Shown here in pieces: positions 20,192 to 34,089 of a DNA stretch of 64,000 nt (its first letter is position 1; each line of letters starts with the position of its first letter). The translations under genes and the position numbers were made by a program. Origin of the DNA: Amoebidium appalachense (taxonomy: Eukaryota; Ichthyosporea); the NCBI GenBank assembly GCA_963693365.1, contig CAVNZM010000004.1, positions 1,240,001-1,304,000 of the forward strand. The letters run 5' to 3'. The notes beneath the pieces are model-generated. The model was not told the DNA's origin. It saw only the letters and a program-made list of their open reading frames with translations, and did not search any database.

Positions 20192-21325
20192 TTGGCGACC
20201 GCGCAGTTCAAGAATCTCGCATCCTTCGAATCTCACATCTTTCAATCAGTTCAAGAATCTCACATCTTTCAATCAGCTCAAGAATCTCCCATGGCCGATC
20301 ACAATCCTTTTTACCCCGATGATAGGCACATCTTTCCTTGTCCGGCTTAGAATATATACACCTACAAGTTTGAAGTGGCCAGCCCACCTACACGGAAAGA
20401 ATTGAAAGCATGTAAAACTTCTTTTGCTACGACACATCAAAAATGTGAAGAAAAACGAATACACAACGAAACAACGAATACACGAACAAGCGAATAAAGA
20501 ATTGCTAACGAAGCAATGAACCAACGAAAAACGAACCATCACGAATACGCAATGAAATAAAGAATTAACGACAAACGATTGCATAGAGGAAATACGAAAT
20601 GAATGCAACACGAAAACAAAACGAAGTAACGAAGTTATCAAACGACAAAAAACGAAAAACGAAAGCAAAATGAACTGGAAATACGAAAATGAAAGGACGA
20701 ATGCACAACACTGCTAGGGTTGCAATGCACACAGCCCCCTCTATGTTAGGAAGAAAATAAAACCGTTGCTCTTGCGTGCATTGCGCTATTGCACACTGTC
20801 ATCGTGTCCATGCCACCGCATGCACCTCCACACTCGCAAGCCAGATGCACGGCCACTTTCAGCACGAATGCATTTAAAGAAGAAGATAGTCGCTGTTCCT
20901 ATAGCATTGAGGACATAAGGTGCTGTGAAAGTAGTTTTGCATGCATGCTTCGAATTTCTTGCTGTTTTCGAATACAGCATGCCCCATAGTTTAGCGCACA
21001 GGATGCACAACATGCGCATGAATGTATGCTGGCATGCCTAAACACATTACGAACATATGCCTCATGTATGGCGGCCCTTCCTGGTGCCACGCCCTAACGA
21101 ATTTGCACTCTTGGTGCACAAAAGGCATGTAATAAAGTCGATGCAGAACTTTTGTTCATGCATGTGAAAAACAAAGAAGGTGTTGGGTACGAATTTTAAG
21201 GTGAATGCCCGTCTGTGGCAATACGGTGTAACATACCAATTACACTGTCAAGCCTTGCACTAGCTGCCGGCACACCCCCACCAGAACAAAAGAATGTGGT
21301 ATGGGCACCGCTCCCTCACAACCCC
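20192..21325 (+). pseudogene. LTR element leader and broken gag start
   Basis: After the putative PBS there is a leader with repeated TCAAGAATCTC / ACATCTTTCAATC units, then ATG at 20291 opening a ~20-codon frame (MADHNPFYPDDRH) that hits TAG. This is probably the truncated start of a gag gene. The rest contains CGAA-rich repeats (20440-20700) and no recognisable pol. The element is dead. Confidence 0.5.
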
Positions 21326-21829
21326 ATCATATGGGCGCGTTGCGTGCGTTTTTAGGCTGAGTATATGTGTGTGTATTTGTGTGTATGTGTGGTGTGTATG
21401 AAGATGTGGGTGCCCGTCTCAACAGGGCGGAGGGGGAGGGGGGGGGGGGGTAGCATGTGTTGCAGAGTACACTTGCATTTTTATCTCCCTCTTTTAATCT
21501 TTGCCCAAGCTGCTCGAGAAAACTTGGAGAAAACACACACACATTCACAGCCAACAGACAAGCACACGCACGCCGTGGTCCAAGACACACAAACACCCAC
21601 ACACGCATAATCTACACCATACGACAAACCGTTCACGCACGCACACATGCAGGCACATACGCACGCACACACACATACACAACACACCCACACACCTCAC
21701 ACAACACAACAAGGCTGAGACAAGAATACACACACGCGCACATGCATGACATTGTTAGACACATACACTGTGCTTAATACACGGCACCCTAACAAACACA
21801 TGCACACACGCGCACGCTCGCGCGCGCGT

Positions 21830-21879
<50 letters not shown>

Positions 21880-22701
21880 ACACACACACATGCAAGCAAG
21901 CACGCACACACAAGCATGCATGCGGGACGCTGTGTGAAACAGGCAAACATACGCCGTCTTCGCGAGACGCAAACGCACACGCACACACGCACACACACGC
22001 ACTCGTACACACACACACACGACTCAAACGCACACACCCGCACGCACACACACACACACACACATTCACACATCCCTCCCTTCCCCCCCTCCCATCCTCC
22101 CCAACACACACACTTTCGTTGGTTTATTGGTTCAATGAGAGGAGGATGCATGGGCAAAGCCCTCCTGCCATTTCCCAAACCTAGACAAAAACTCTCTAAC
22201 AACTGCCACACTCTATTCGGTTGTGTAAAACAAACATGCTGCATCCAGTCTCTGTGACGGTAAACTTCAAACAACTAAATTGTATAGTTTCTATACAATT
22301 CAAATACAAATATGATATTAGAATATTCTTGCAATGGCCCATTGTCGAATACCTCTTTTAATGCATTATTTCGGTCACTGAGCCGAAAGGAATTAATAAA
22401 TAGTCTTCCAACAGAAAGCCTACCGAAACACAAGTCATGCGCATATAGTAAGAAATTTACAATATGCCCCCCCCCGACTTTTTTCATTTTAGCGCCGCTG
22501 AGATCCAAAATGTCTACCAATGCAGCCATACCTTATGAAAGCAGTCGTATGACTCCCTCCCTCCCTCCCCCCCTCCTCCCCCCCCCCCCCCCCAAAAAAA
22601 AAAAAAAAAAAAAAAAAAGTAAAAATCAAGCCCTGAACGTTAACACCACCACCACACGATGATGCCCTTCAACTCACCCCTCCTTAGTCACATCATCTTC
22701 T

Positions 22702-22732
<31 letters not shown>

Positions 22733-23301
22733 TTTTTTTGGGGGGGGGGGGGGGGGGGGGGAGGGGAGGGGGAGGGGGGGGGGGAGGGGGAGGGGGGGAG
22801 AGGAGGGGAGGGGGGGGGGGGGAGAGGAGGGGGGGAGGGGAGGGGAGGGGGGGGGGGTAATCGGAGGGAAGGGTGGGTGAAGGAACAGGGGGAGAGGAGG
22901 GGAAAGGTGATAGGAGGGGGGGGGGGGGGGGGGTTCTAACTGTGCGTTTTGTGCATTCGTGTGTGTGTCATTCGTGTGTGTGTCATTCGTGTGTGTGTGT
23001 GCGTGCATGTATTGGTGAGTAGGTTCAAGTGGTGTGACTGTATGTGTGTGTGTTTGCAGTCATCATGGACGTACGCCGTGCACGTATAAAAATTGCACAG
23101 AGCACAAACACACTCATGAAGTGTGAGCACCAGTCCACATTTCCTCGGCTTTCATCGACATACTTTCCCAGACACGTGGGCGCTACCAAACTTCTCTGAA
23201 AAGACCAAATATACACGGCCTCCCCCCAACCGCCAGGGAGGGAGAGAGGGAGAGGGGGGAGGAAGGGAGGGAGGGAGGGCAGGAGGAAGAGAGGGATGGA
23301 G
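21326..23301. other. AC-rich right part of segmental copy A, no gene
   Basis: CA/CGCA-rich tracts (21530-22070) are followed by ~400 bp of non-repetitive sequence (22130-22540), a poly-C/poly-A junction and a C30-T7-poly-G palindrome (22703-22860). The non-repetitive part contains an 84-codon minus-strand frame. Its differences from copy B are mostly amino-acid-changing, so I do not call it a gene. Confidence 0.7.
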
Positions 23302-23864
23302 GGAGGGAGAAGGGAGCGCCGCGGAGGGAGGGAGGGAATATGAAGGGAGGGAGGAAAGGGAGGGTAGTCGGCATAGTTTATGTTTAAGACTACGACGGTA
23401 TCTGATACTCCTTTTCTCCTCTCCCATATACTTTCCTAAATATTTCTCTACCTTTCGTTTTCTCTTCTCTTATACATATTTATTCTTGGTGGGTGGGTGT
23501 TTTTTTTTTCACCGACGGCCGTCAAGGGGGGGCCCAGCGAGCTTGAAAATTCGCATATCTACATGGTCGGGATAAACCAAACCATGGATATATGCACACG
23601 CACACACACACACACACACAACAGACAAGAACACACACACTCACGCACACATGCATGTTAGCCTACACTTACAAACACACTCACACACAAACACACGCAC
23701 ACACGCGCACGCTCGCGCATACACACACACACACACGTACATACTCAAGCTGTGCACACACACAAGCATGCATGCAAGGCGCTGTGTGAAACACGCCAGC
23801 GTGACACGCGGTCCCTACCCGTGCGAGCGCGCACAGGCACCCGCACACACGCACACACACACTG

Positions 23865-23919
<55 letters not shown>

Positions 23920-23928
23920 AACACACAC

Positions 23929-23983
<55 letters not shown>

Positions 23984-24510
23984 CTTCCCTCCGCCCCCCT
24001 CCCCCCCCTCCCCCCCCCCGTCCCCCCCCCCCCCCCTCCCCCCTGCCCCCCCCTCCCCCCCCCCCATTCTCCCCAACACATACACACACGCACACACACT
24101 GGCACACACCTTGAGAGGAGACCAGTCGAGAGAATAGTGCAGGCTAAGTTGATAGTGACTAATACGTGACGACTCAGTTGCAATTGGTCATGGCCGTGGT
24201 AGGTATTGCCAGCGGGTGTGGGCCCAGGAAAGTTTCAAACTTTCAGCAAGTTGGGCCCGCATCTGCTACCTTTGGAGGTAGCTCTTATTTTTCAAGGCTG
24301 ACAAAACTTTCCTTCGGAAGCGACTGATCACCGGTACCGTGGCCAACTCATAACCCTCGCCAGATCTGTAGACTTGATGATGTGTATATACGGCGGGTGA
24401 GGCCACAGTAGCACGTGGGAGGGCCGGCATGCGCAGCATGCAGTGCCAAAGCTTATGTCACACTGTCAGAACATGTACATCCATGTACTCATCAGTCTGA
24501 ATGTGGTGCC
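23302..24510. other. Spacer after copy A, no gene
   Basis: It contains (AC)n tracts (23592-23760, 23860-23981), a poly-C-rich block (23988-24066) and ordinary sequence. This includes the inverted copy of the short dispersed repeat at 24286-24345. No coding region is supported. Confidence 0.6.
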
Positions 24511-24613
24511 GTTTTTTACAGTTTACATCCAATTTAGGGGTTGCCGGGTGGGGGTTGGGGTGGGGAAGGGTTGTGGGGAGGAGGAAGGGGGACCGGGCGG
24601 GGGGGGGGGCGGG

Positions 24614-24660
<47 letters not shown>

Positions 24661-25151
24661 CCATTCCGGTAAGGAGGGAAGAAGCAAAAAAAAAAAAAGG
24701 ATCATAGTGAAAGGAAGTTCATGTGTGCCCTCCGGGGGTTGGGTTGGGGGGGGGGGGGGAGGGAGGGAGAAGGAGGTATTTTGGGGGGAACTTCGGGGGG
24801 GGGGGGGGGGGGGGGGGAGAGCGGGGCCGGCATGACATGAACATCTCATTGCAGCCCTGGTGTGGGGGGAGTTGAGCGGACCACGTTCTTTGGCATGCGT
24901 ACTGCTACTCGCAACGTGGCACTTCTTGTAACTACACAGCTTTAAGGCCGGAAAGTGGCCAAGGCCTAATAATATTCTGCCTTGTGTGAAACAGGGTCAA
25001 GGTACCTCCCCCCCCCCCCCTTTCCCCCAAAAATACCTCCCTCAGCCCCCCCCCCCCCCCATCCCCCATCCCCCGGAGGGCACACATGAACTTCCTTTCA
25101 CTATAATTATTTTTTTTTTTTGCTTCTTCCCTCCTTACCGGAATGGTATAC

Positions 25152-25202
<51 letters not shown>

Positions 25203-25301
25203 AAACCCGCCCGCCCGGTCCCCCTTCCTCCTCCCCACAACCCTTCCCCACCCCAACCCCCACCCGGCAACCCCTAAATTGGATGTAAACTGTAAAAAAA
25301 C
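24511..25301. repeat. Foldback element with ~300-bp arms
   Basis: The left arm (24511-~24817) and right arm (~25006-25301) are inverted copies. Anchors include GTTTTTTACAGTTTACATCC / its complement, TTACCATTCCGGTAAGGAGG and GGAAGTTCATGTGTGCCCTC. Arms differ mainly in poly-G/poly-C length. The centre (~190 bp) is unrelated. It could be a foldback transposon or a palindromic duplication. Confidence 0.85.
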
Positions 25302-25528
25302 AAAATATTAATGACGGTCTTTGGCGCAGTTGCTGTCGAATGTGCATATTCGACCTCGCAGTATACAACGTGAACTTTCTTTTATTTTTTATTTCATTAT
25401 TAATATTTTTCTTTTTTGGGGGGGGAGGGGGGGGGGGTTGTGTGGAGTGTAGAAATAGGACGGAAGCAGTGGATAAAAACCCACACGTATCTCCTCCATC
25501 TAGCCCTTTTTTTTTGTTCCCTTTTTTT

Positions 25529-25596
<68 letters not shown>

Positions 25597-25985
25597 AGTC
25601 GGGCAGATTGTGCTGAACCAGCCAATGAAAGCGTCACCGGTTTGTTGAAACGTTTTATAGGTGGGTGGAGAAGGGGTTTTGAGTCAATAGACCATGTGGT
25701 GACTTTTGATGTTGGAAGGGGGGCAGTCGAAGGATGGGGGGGGGGGGGGGGGGGGGGGGGGGAGGATGCAATGCAATATGTATGCAGTTGCGAGATGGAT
25801 GTAATTGGTAGCGCTGTCGTTTTAAATGCCTAGTTACGACAATCTTTTTATTCCTCCATGCATTTGGATTTCCGTTCCATCTGAGCATGCACATGATTTA
25901 TTGCAATCGGCCCTCATTTCAGACTGTTTCTATTCGTGGGTTTTATGTGTTTCTATTCTTGGGTTTTTGATGATGATATTGTTAT
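25302..25985. other. Spacer with poly-T/poly-G tract, no gene
   Basis: It contains a T17 run joined to a 57-base poly-G run (25522-25595) and another poly-G (25738-25762). The remaining sequence has no supported gene. Confidence 0.7.
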
Positions 25986-26181
25986 GGGGGTTTACGCTGT
26001 TTACTCGAGGCAAAGAGAACCAGTCTCAGGTATGGGGGGGGGGGTTTTGCTCGGAATATCCCCTCAGCGGTATATCATGATCACGTACATAGATGTCGGG
26101 TGGTGACTATATATCAGGGTTTACTTTCTCTACGAGACACCATAAAGACTACAAGGAGAAATCAATTAGTTGGGGTTCCCC

Positions 26182-26214
<33 letters not shown>

Positions 26215-26246
26215 GGGCTCCCCTCGGGACACTCGGTATCAGCTGG

Positions 26247-26297
<51 letters not shown>

Positions 26298-27562
26298 TGT
26301 GTGTGTGTGCGCGTGCGCTATAATTTTGTAGTGATGTGTTTCTCAAGCCAATCAATACATCTAATAAACAGGTCGTAGTTACGCGTGTTTAGTATAAAAT
26401 CAAGGATGTTGTAATTTACAGGTAGGCTATCTTTATGGGTGTCTGTTGTGAATGTGACGTGTGTGTGTTGCGGTATTATGTGGTCTATCAAACTACATTT
26501 GGCGATACATGACCGGTTAAACTGGTGTGTGTGTGTGTTGTTTGGGCATGCAAATGATGCCACCTTATACTTATTAGATCTCCACTGTATAGCACGTGTA
26601 CAGTAAAAGCGTGGTAATTGATCAATAATACCATCAGCTAGAGAAAGACCAGTTCTACAGGAAGGTAATATGTATTTAGGTGTTATACACTTGCGAGTGC
26701 CATATTTGGCAATATGGTTGAGGCGGTCAGTATATATAAAACGAGACATAAGGCTTAGTTTTTCAAGGTGTATGCTTTCATCGGGTCTAGTGTCGTGTGG
26801 TATCTTTTTCCATTTGTTATATTGCGTGATTATCTTGTGATTGTGTACATGTTTAACAAGTAAGTGGCAGTCCAAAGTCACACACACACTATTGCGGGGT
26901 TTATTTGCATTTGTGCCCAGGGGAGAAGGGGAGAGAGAGGGGAGGAAAGAGGGGAGAGGTGAGGAGGGGACAGGTCGGATAGAGAAGAGAGGGTGGGAGG
27001 GCAAATACTTCTTTAAGCGGCTTATGTGCTTATTGAATTTCAGCCCGAGATAGGATACTCTAGCAGCTATTGGGACCAGACCATATATCGAGAGCGTTAC
27101 AGGCCCAGGTTTACAACAGTTGTTAGATAGAAAGGAGGCAACTTCTGCTTCAAGGAAATTTGCCAAGGGTTTAAGCGCTCTAGTTCTCTCTTTCTTGATC
27201 CAAGCGGCGAGAAGGGGTAAACCATATTCACATGCCGGGAAGACAAAAGTGCGAATAAATGTAAGTCTAATAGAAGGATGGAGGGGTGTGTCTTTAAAAA
27301 TATTAGCCGAGAAGAAAGCTAACCGCTTACGAGCCAACTCTACCCTCTTTTCGACCATATGGGGAAACATAACACCAACAGAATCAACCGGAACACCAAG
27401 ATATTTGTATTCTGGAACTATAGGTACAGGTTTAGATGATAATGTAAATGTGTGTAAATTGTTAGCTATATCAGGTACAAGAACACCACATTTGTCTATG
27501 TTAAGGATCATAAGGTTTGCCTTGCACCACTCTGACACTACATCGAACAATCTTTGCAGGCG
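25986..27562 (-). mobile_element. LINE copy 3, 5'-truncated
   Basis: This is the longest minus-strand copy. Its 3' terminus is at 25987, the internal A-tract at 26185-26211 and (CA)n at 26247-26312, and it carries a continuous coding region. The 5' truncation lies within the RT, where a poly-T/poly-G run (27566-27617) is attached. Confidence 0.88.
26318..27562 (-). pseudogene. LINE reverse transcriptase, C-terminal 410 residues
   Basis: The frame is uninterrupted from the 5' truncation to its stop, starting at MFDVVSEWCKANLMILNIDKC and including EYKYLGVPVD and the whole C-terminal region to TTKL. It lacks the catalytic YADD block and everything before it, so it cannot be active. It is the best reference in the window for the intact LINE C-terminus and is almost identical to the copies at 1040-2870 and 2871-3990, implying recent mobility. 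Confidence 0.85.
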
Positions 27563-29800
<2,238 letters not shown>

Positions 29801-30686
29801 ATTTAGCTGAAACAATGCTTTCGTAACAAACTCAAGCTGTTGGTAGTGTGTGACAGATGCACTGAGGGTTGAGTTACACTCACCATTGGCCAGCATCGAG
29901 TCGACAATCGTCTGTGCGACAATGCTCTCGACCACCGTCCACTTGCCGGTGCGAAGAAGTTACTGTGGTTCACCAACGGTAATAAGGAAGTCACTTCTCC
30001 GGACACACGGAGGTGTGCCCCTAGGTGCCTGATTTCTAAGCTCTTGCTGGGCTGCCGCTGTTGTCCGTACGTTGTAGCTTCCAGGGTCGCTGGATGTGCC
30101 GGCCTCGCGGGTTTACAGCTGAGGCACAAATACTCAGGCACTGCAACAGCCGACACCTTTCCTCACACACGAGGAACGTGAACCGGGCGTGCAATATTGG
30201 AGTCGGCACCGTCTCGTTTGGCGAAGTTCTATCCACGCATACATGTCGACCCTGGGGGAAGGGGGCGAGGGAGAGGTGGTTGTGTGTGTGTGTGTGTGTG
30301 TGTTTGTGTTTTTGTATGTTTGTTTTGTGTGTGGGTGTGTTTGTGTGTCGCAGGGCCGGTTGGGCGTGTGAGGGGTCCGGTATGTGTGTGTGTGTGTTGT
30401 GTGTGTGGGGGGGGAGGGGGGGGAGGGAGAGAAGGGGGTTTACAAACTACACAGCAAACGACAGCAAACGACGGTTCACACTGAGGCACTACAGTTTGTT
30501 TGTAATGTTTGAGCATAGAAAAGAGTATGCATGATTATATCCTTGATTAGCAAAGCCCAATACGAAATTTTGGAGGAGGGGGGGGGGGGGGGGGGGCTGC
30601 AAGTCGGAGATGTGTGTGTGTGTGTGTGGGGTGTGTGTGTGTGTGTGTGTGTGTCTGTGTGTGTTTGCGTGCGTGTGTAGTGTGTG

Positions 30687-30738
<52 letters not shown>

Positions 30739-30777
30739 TGTGTGGGAGAGGGGGGGGAGGGGGGGACCTGCAAGTTG

Positions 30778-30826
<49 letters not shown>

Positions 30827-30949
30827 ATGTGTGTGTGTGTGTGTGGTGTATGCGTGTGTGTATGCGTGTGCGTATGCGCGTGTGTAGTGTTTGTGTGTAT
30901 GCCCCCCTCCCCCCCTCCCCCCCCCCCTCCCCCCCCCCCCCCCCCCCCC
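29801..30949. other. Mixed spacer, no recognised gene
   Basis: 29800-30240 is non-repetitive and moderately GC-rich, with short open frames on both strands. I recognise no family. 30280-30850 is (TG)n and (GA)n. An exon in the first part cannot be excluded. Confidence 0.45.
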
Positions 30950-31216
30950 CCCCGACCACACTTCTTTCGGCACTTCCCCCAGCCCCCTCCGCCCTCCCCC
31001 CCACCTCCCCCCCCCCCCGACTATTTCACCCGTGCTCCCCTCAAACACACTTCCGCAGGCACTTCCCCAGCCCCCCCCCCCCCCCTCCCCCCTTTTTGAA
31101 ACAACTTCCTGAGCCACTTCTCCAGAGCCCCCCCCCCCCCCCCCCCTTGAAACAATTTCCTGAGCCACTTCCCCAGCAGCCGCCTACCCCCCCCCCCCCC
31201 CCCCCACCGCCCCCTC

Positions 31217-31252
<36 letters not shown>

Positions 31253-31848
31253 TGCCCTCCCCCCCCCCCCCCTTTGAACCAACTTCCTGAGCCACTTCCC
31301 CAGCAGCCGCCACCCTCCTCCCCCCCCCAACCCCCCTCCCCGCCCCCCCTCCCACCCCCCTCCCCCCGCCACCCCCCATGAACCAAGTTCCTCAGCCACT
31401 TCCCCAGAGCCCCCTCCCCCCTCCCCCCCCTCCCCCCGGGAACCAGATTCCTGAGCCACTTCCCCAGCAGCTCCGCCCCCTTCTCCCCCTCACCCCTCCC
31501 CCTTTTTCCAACTTTCTGAGCCACGTCCCCAGCAGCCCCCCCTCCCCCCCCTCCCCCCCGCCCCCCCCCCCCCCCCCCCCCTCTTGCCCCCCTCCCCTTC
31601 CTCCTCTCCCCTCCCCTCCTCGAATCAACTTCCTGAGCCCCCTCCCCAGCAGCTTCTTCCCCCCCCCCCCCCCCCCCCCCCCCCTTGAACCAACTTTCTA
31701 AGCCCCTCCCCCCCCCCCCCTCCCCCCGTCGCCGCCCCCACCCTCCCCCCCCCCCCCCCCCCCCCGAACCAACTTACTGAGCCACTTCTCCAGCAGCCCC
31801 CCTTCACCCCTCCCATTGCCCCTGCTCCCAGCCCCCACTGTCCGCAGC

Positions 31849-31880
<32 letters not shown>

Positions 31881-32125
31881 CCCGGCCTGAACCAGCTTTC
31901 CTGAGCCACTTCCCCCCCCGTCCCCCCCCCCCCCCCCCGCCCCCCACTCCCAAACCAACTTCCCGAGCCACTCCCCCCCCCCCTCCCCCCCCCCCCCCCC
32001 CCCCTCCCCTGTTCCCCGGCCTGAACCAGCTTTCCTGAGCCACTTCCCCCCCGTCCCCCCCCCCCCCCCCTCCCCCCGCCCCCCACTCCCAAACCAACTT
32101 CCCGAGCCACTCCCTCACTCCCCCC
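30950..32125. repeat. Poly-C minisatellite with 30-odd-nt core
   Basis: About 14 irregular units, each poly-C plus a core close to GAACCAACTTCCTGAGCCAC followed by TTCCCCAGCAGC. Core starts are near 31098, 31147, 31275, 31379, 31441, 31507, 31621, 31686, 31768, 31890, 31952, 32021 and 32091. Unit length varies from about 50 to 125 bp because of the poly-C part. Pairs of neighbouring units (31866-31973 and 32003-32110) are near-identical, showing block duplication. Confidence 0.88.
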
Positions 32126-32622
32126 CCCCCCCCCCCCTAGGAAGCTCGCGCATAAGGTAGGCTAGGCATACCTGGAAGCCGAACTCGCTGGTTCAAAGCT
32201 CAGAAACAGCCAGCGCCCATTCCATATTAGGCCGCAGGTGTGGCCGCCCACCAAATGCTTTTTGGCCAAGCAGCCCCATCTTCAAATGGTAGCCTCTAGT
32301 AAGCCAGTGGGTGGAGTACATCGCTGCACCTGCAAGCGCTTGCAATATTTGTGGCTAGCTCTCCGCGTGTTGGCCCGCCGCGGTCTGTGCTTTCAAAGTT
32401 CTTTTTTCGGGGCCAGCACTGGATACAATACGCGGCCTCCTAAATAGCAATAGGTGTGCTATTTAGGAGGCCTTGATACAATAGTATACCCTCGGGCCGG
32501 CGAATCAGGAAGTTGTGGCTGGCTCGGGAAGTAGCCGAGCCGGTTCGGGAAGTAACCGGCCCGTTTCGTGCGTTTTTGGGTCAGGAAGTGCATTCCGGGA
32601 ATCGAATCAAGTTAAGTAACTT
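32126..32622. other. Unique spacer, no recognised gene
   Basis: No supported coding region is seen. It contains the small hairpin at 32434-32472 and CCGG-rich direct repeats (GGAAGTAGCCGAGCCGG / GGAAGTAACCGGCCCG). Confidence 0.5.
32421..32484. repeat. 16-bp-arm hairpin between 9-bp direct repeats
   Basis: GGCCTCCTAAATAGCA (32434-32449) and its exact complement (32457-32472) surround a 7-nt loop. GATACAATA occurs just outside on both sides (32422-32430 and 32475-32483). This is the layout of a miniature element with target duplication. No second copy is seen in the window. Confidence 0.7.
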
Positions 32623-32891
32623 AAGCGGATCAACTCATTTCCGATTGGTCAAACTTACGCTATTTTGAGCTAGGCAAATTCCCTTTCTTACATAGATAGA
32701 TAAAAGCCCAAGAGGTATTCTATAACTTCGACAGCTAACACATCCAAGCAGAATTACAAACAGCTTTATTTTTAATAAAAACCAAAAATAATTGAAACAT
32801 ATCAAATGTGGGTGTTTGGACTGCGTTGTGCGTACGAGTTGTGGGGGCACTTGCGCGTGTGTGGAGAATTTTATTCTTTGCCGCTGGATTA
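32623..32891 (+). repeat. Partial copy of the ~850-bp dispersed repeat
   Basis: AGCGGATCAACTCATTTCCG through GCCGCTGGATT matches the start of the full copy at 33148 with a few differences, then diverges. It lies in tandem with that copy. Confidence 0.85.
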
Positions 32892-33147
32892 TTGGGGTTT
32901 ACTCACTTTTTATTGCGTGGACACTGCCGGAGGCCCAGCCACATTCGACGGCCTACTGCGTTTTCCAGCACAGCCAATCAAATGCAGCCAGTGACATATG
33001 TACATGCTAGGCAACAATGAGCGCCATCGTAGTATCTGACACCCCTATTACATATTATGGGTAAGCAGATGCTAGCATCGGTAGCTCCGAAAGAAAGTTA
33101 AGGCACCGGATCACAATATCATACTGTGCAGCATTAATAAGGTGATC

Positions 33148-33994
33148 TTGAGCGGATCAACTCATTTCCGATTGGTCAAACTTACGCTATTTTGAGCTAG
33201 GCAAATTCCCTTTCTTACATAGATAGATAAAAGCCCAAGAGGTATTTTATAACTTCGACAGCTAACACAACCAAGCAGACTTACAAACAGCTTTATTTTT
33301 TATAAAAACCAAAAATAAATTGAAACATATCAAATGTGGGTGTGTGGATTGCGTTGTGCGTACGAGTTGTGGGGGCACTTGCGCGTGTGTGGAGAATTTT
33401 ATTCTTTGCCGCTGGATTTATTCAACAAGTATGCACGGCATACCGTTGGGCATACTTAGTAAGTTAGGAGGCAATAAAAACTTCACGAGTTATCACATGT
33501 AGCATGCAATTGCCGCTGAGATACGTGTACCTGAACACTGTGTGAAAATCATATAGATATTCAATGTGACAAACAACAGAATTCAACAAAAAGTCTCAAG
33601 TGCTCACATTGCCAGCCAGTGTACCTAGCAGACACCCGTAGGGAAAGAGGCAAAACGCGACATAAAAAACTCACACCTATGTATGTGTCATACCTTCGAC
33701 TCAGTGAAAAAGTTCGATCAGCAGCAAACTTTGCATGTGTCACGTGCACCAACGGCGATGGAAACAAGAATTACGGCCCAGTGCGTGTTATTGTGTTTCG
33801 GTGTATGTAAATGTGAAGGGGAGAGAACCGTTACATATAAGTACCTTTAGGGAGGTTAGTGGTTATTTCTTGCTCATGTCCGGGGTTCTGTGTGACTGCG
33901 TGTGCTCTTATAAGTTCCCTAAAGTTTCATGTGTGGTTTTTACACGCCCTGTAAAACCTAACTAGAACATTCCAAAGGATAAACCAGACCGGGC
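33148..33994 (+). repeat. ~850-bp dispersed repeat, inverted arm 2
   Basis: This is the reverse complement of 4246-5105. It ends 15 bp before segmental copy B and so forms the immediate upstream flank of gene B. It may supply that gene's promoter, whereas gene A has different upstream sequence. Confidence 0.85.
33619..33810 (+). CDS. Uncertain short ORF inside the dispersed repeat
   Basis: A 63-codon frame starting MYLADTRRERGKTRHKK, parallel to the minus-strand frame at 4403-4630, with the CVTC pair kept and a diverged C-terminus. See that entry for the synonymous-change argument. No function is recognised. Confidence 0.22.
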   Translation: MYLADTRRERGKTRHKKLTPMYVSYLRLSEKVRSAANFACVTCTNGDGNKNYGPVRVIVFRCM

Positions 33995-34089
33995 AACATA
34001 TACACACCCGAGTGTGTAGTGCGTCTATTATTCACGTGGTCTGGAATACACTACACACACAAGAAAGCTTTGGTTAGTGGTTCGTGAAC

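Larger units (their letters stand above)
6711..23301 (+). repeat. Segmental duplication, copy A (16.6 kb)
   Basis: This direct-orientation paralogue of 34009-57739 starts at CGAGTGTGTAGTGCG, 80 bp before the gene A start codon, and ends at GGGATGGAG. Homology covers gene A, the hairpin, the TIR element, CT/AC tracts, LINE scraps and the AC-rich right part. Copy-specific blocks are absence of PAN2 cassettes (A), 18247-19002 (present in A only), 19712-21325 (LTR in A) versus 54903-55826 in B, and the solo LTR of B. Shared exons are nearly identical, so the event is recent or gene conversion is active. Confidence 0.92.

Noticed and set aside
22275-22529. 84-codon minus-strand ORF, also at 56776-57030
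   Set aside because: The changes between the two copies are nearly all amino-acid-altering (Lys/Asn, Leu/Phe, Phe/Cys, Tyr/Cys), so there is no sign of protein constraint.
30950-32125. Glycine/proline-rich protein gene
   Set aside because: The frames follow the poly-C minisatellite, with no start context, splice structure or codon pattern beyond the repeat.
32180-32215. tRNA-like B box (GGTTCAAAGC)
   Set aside because: No matching A box or cloverleaf could be drawn around it. The GGTTCGAATCG at ~57950 in the palindrome fails in the same way.
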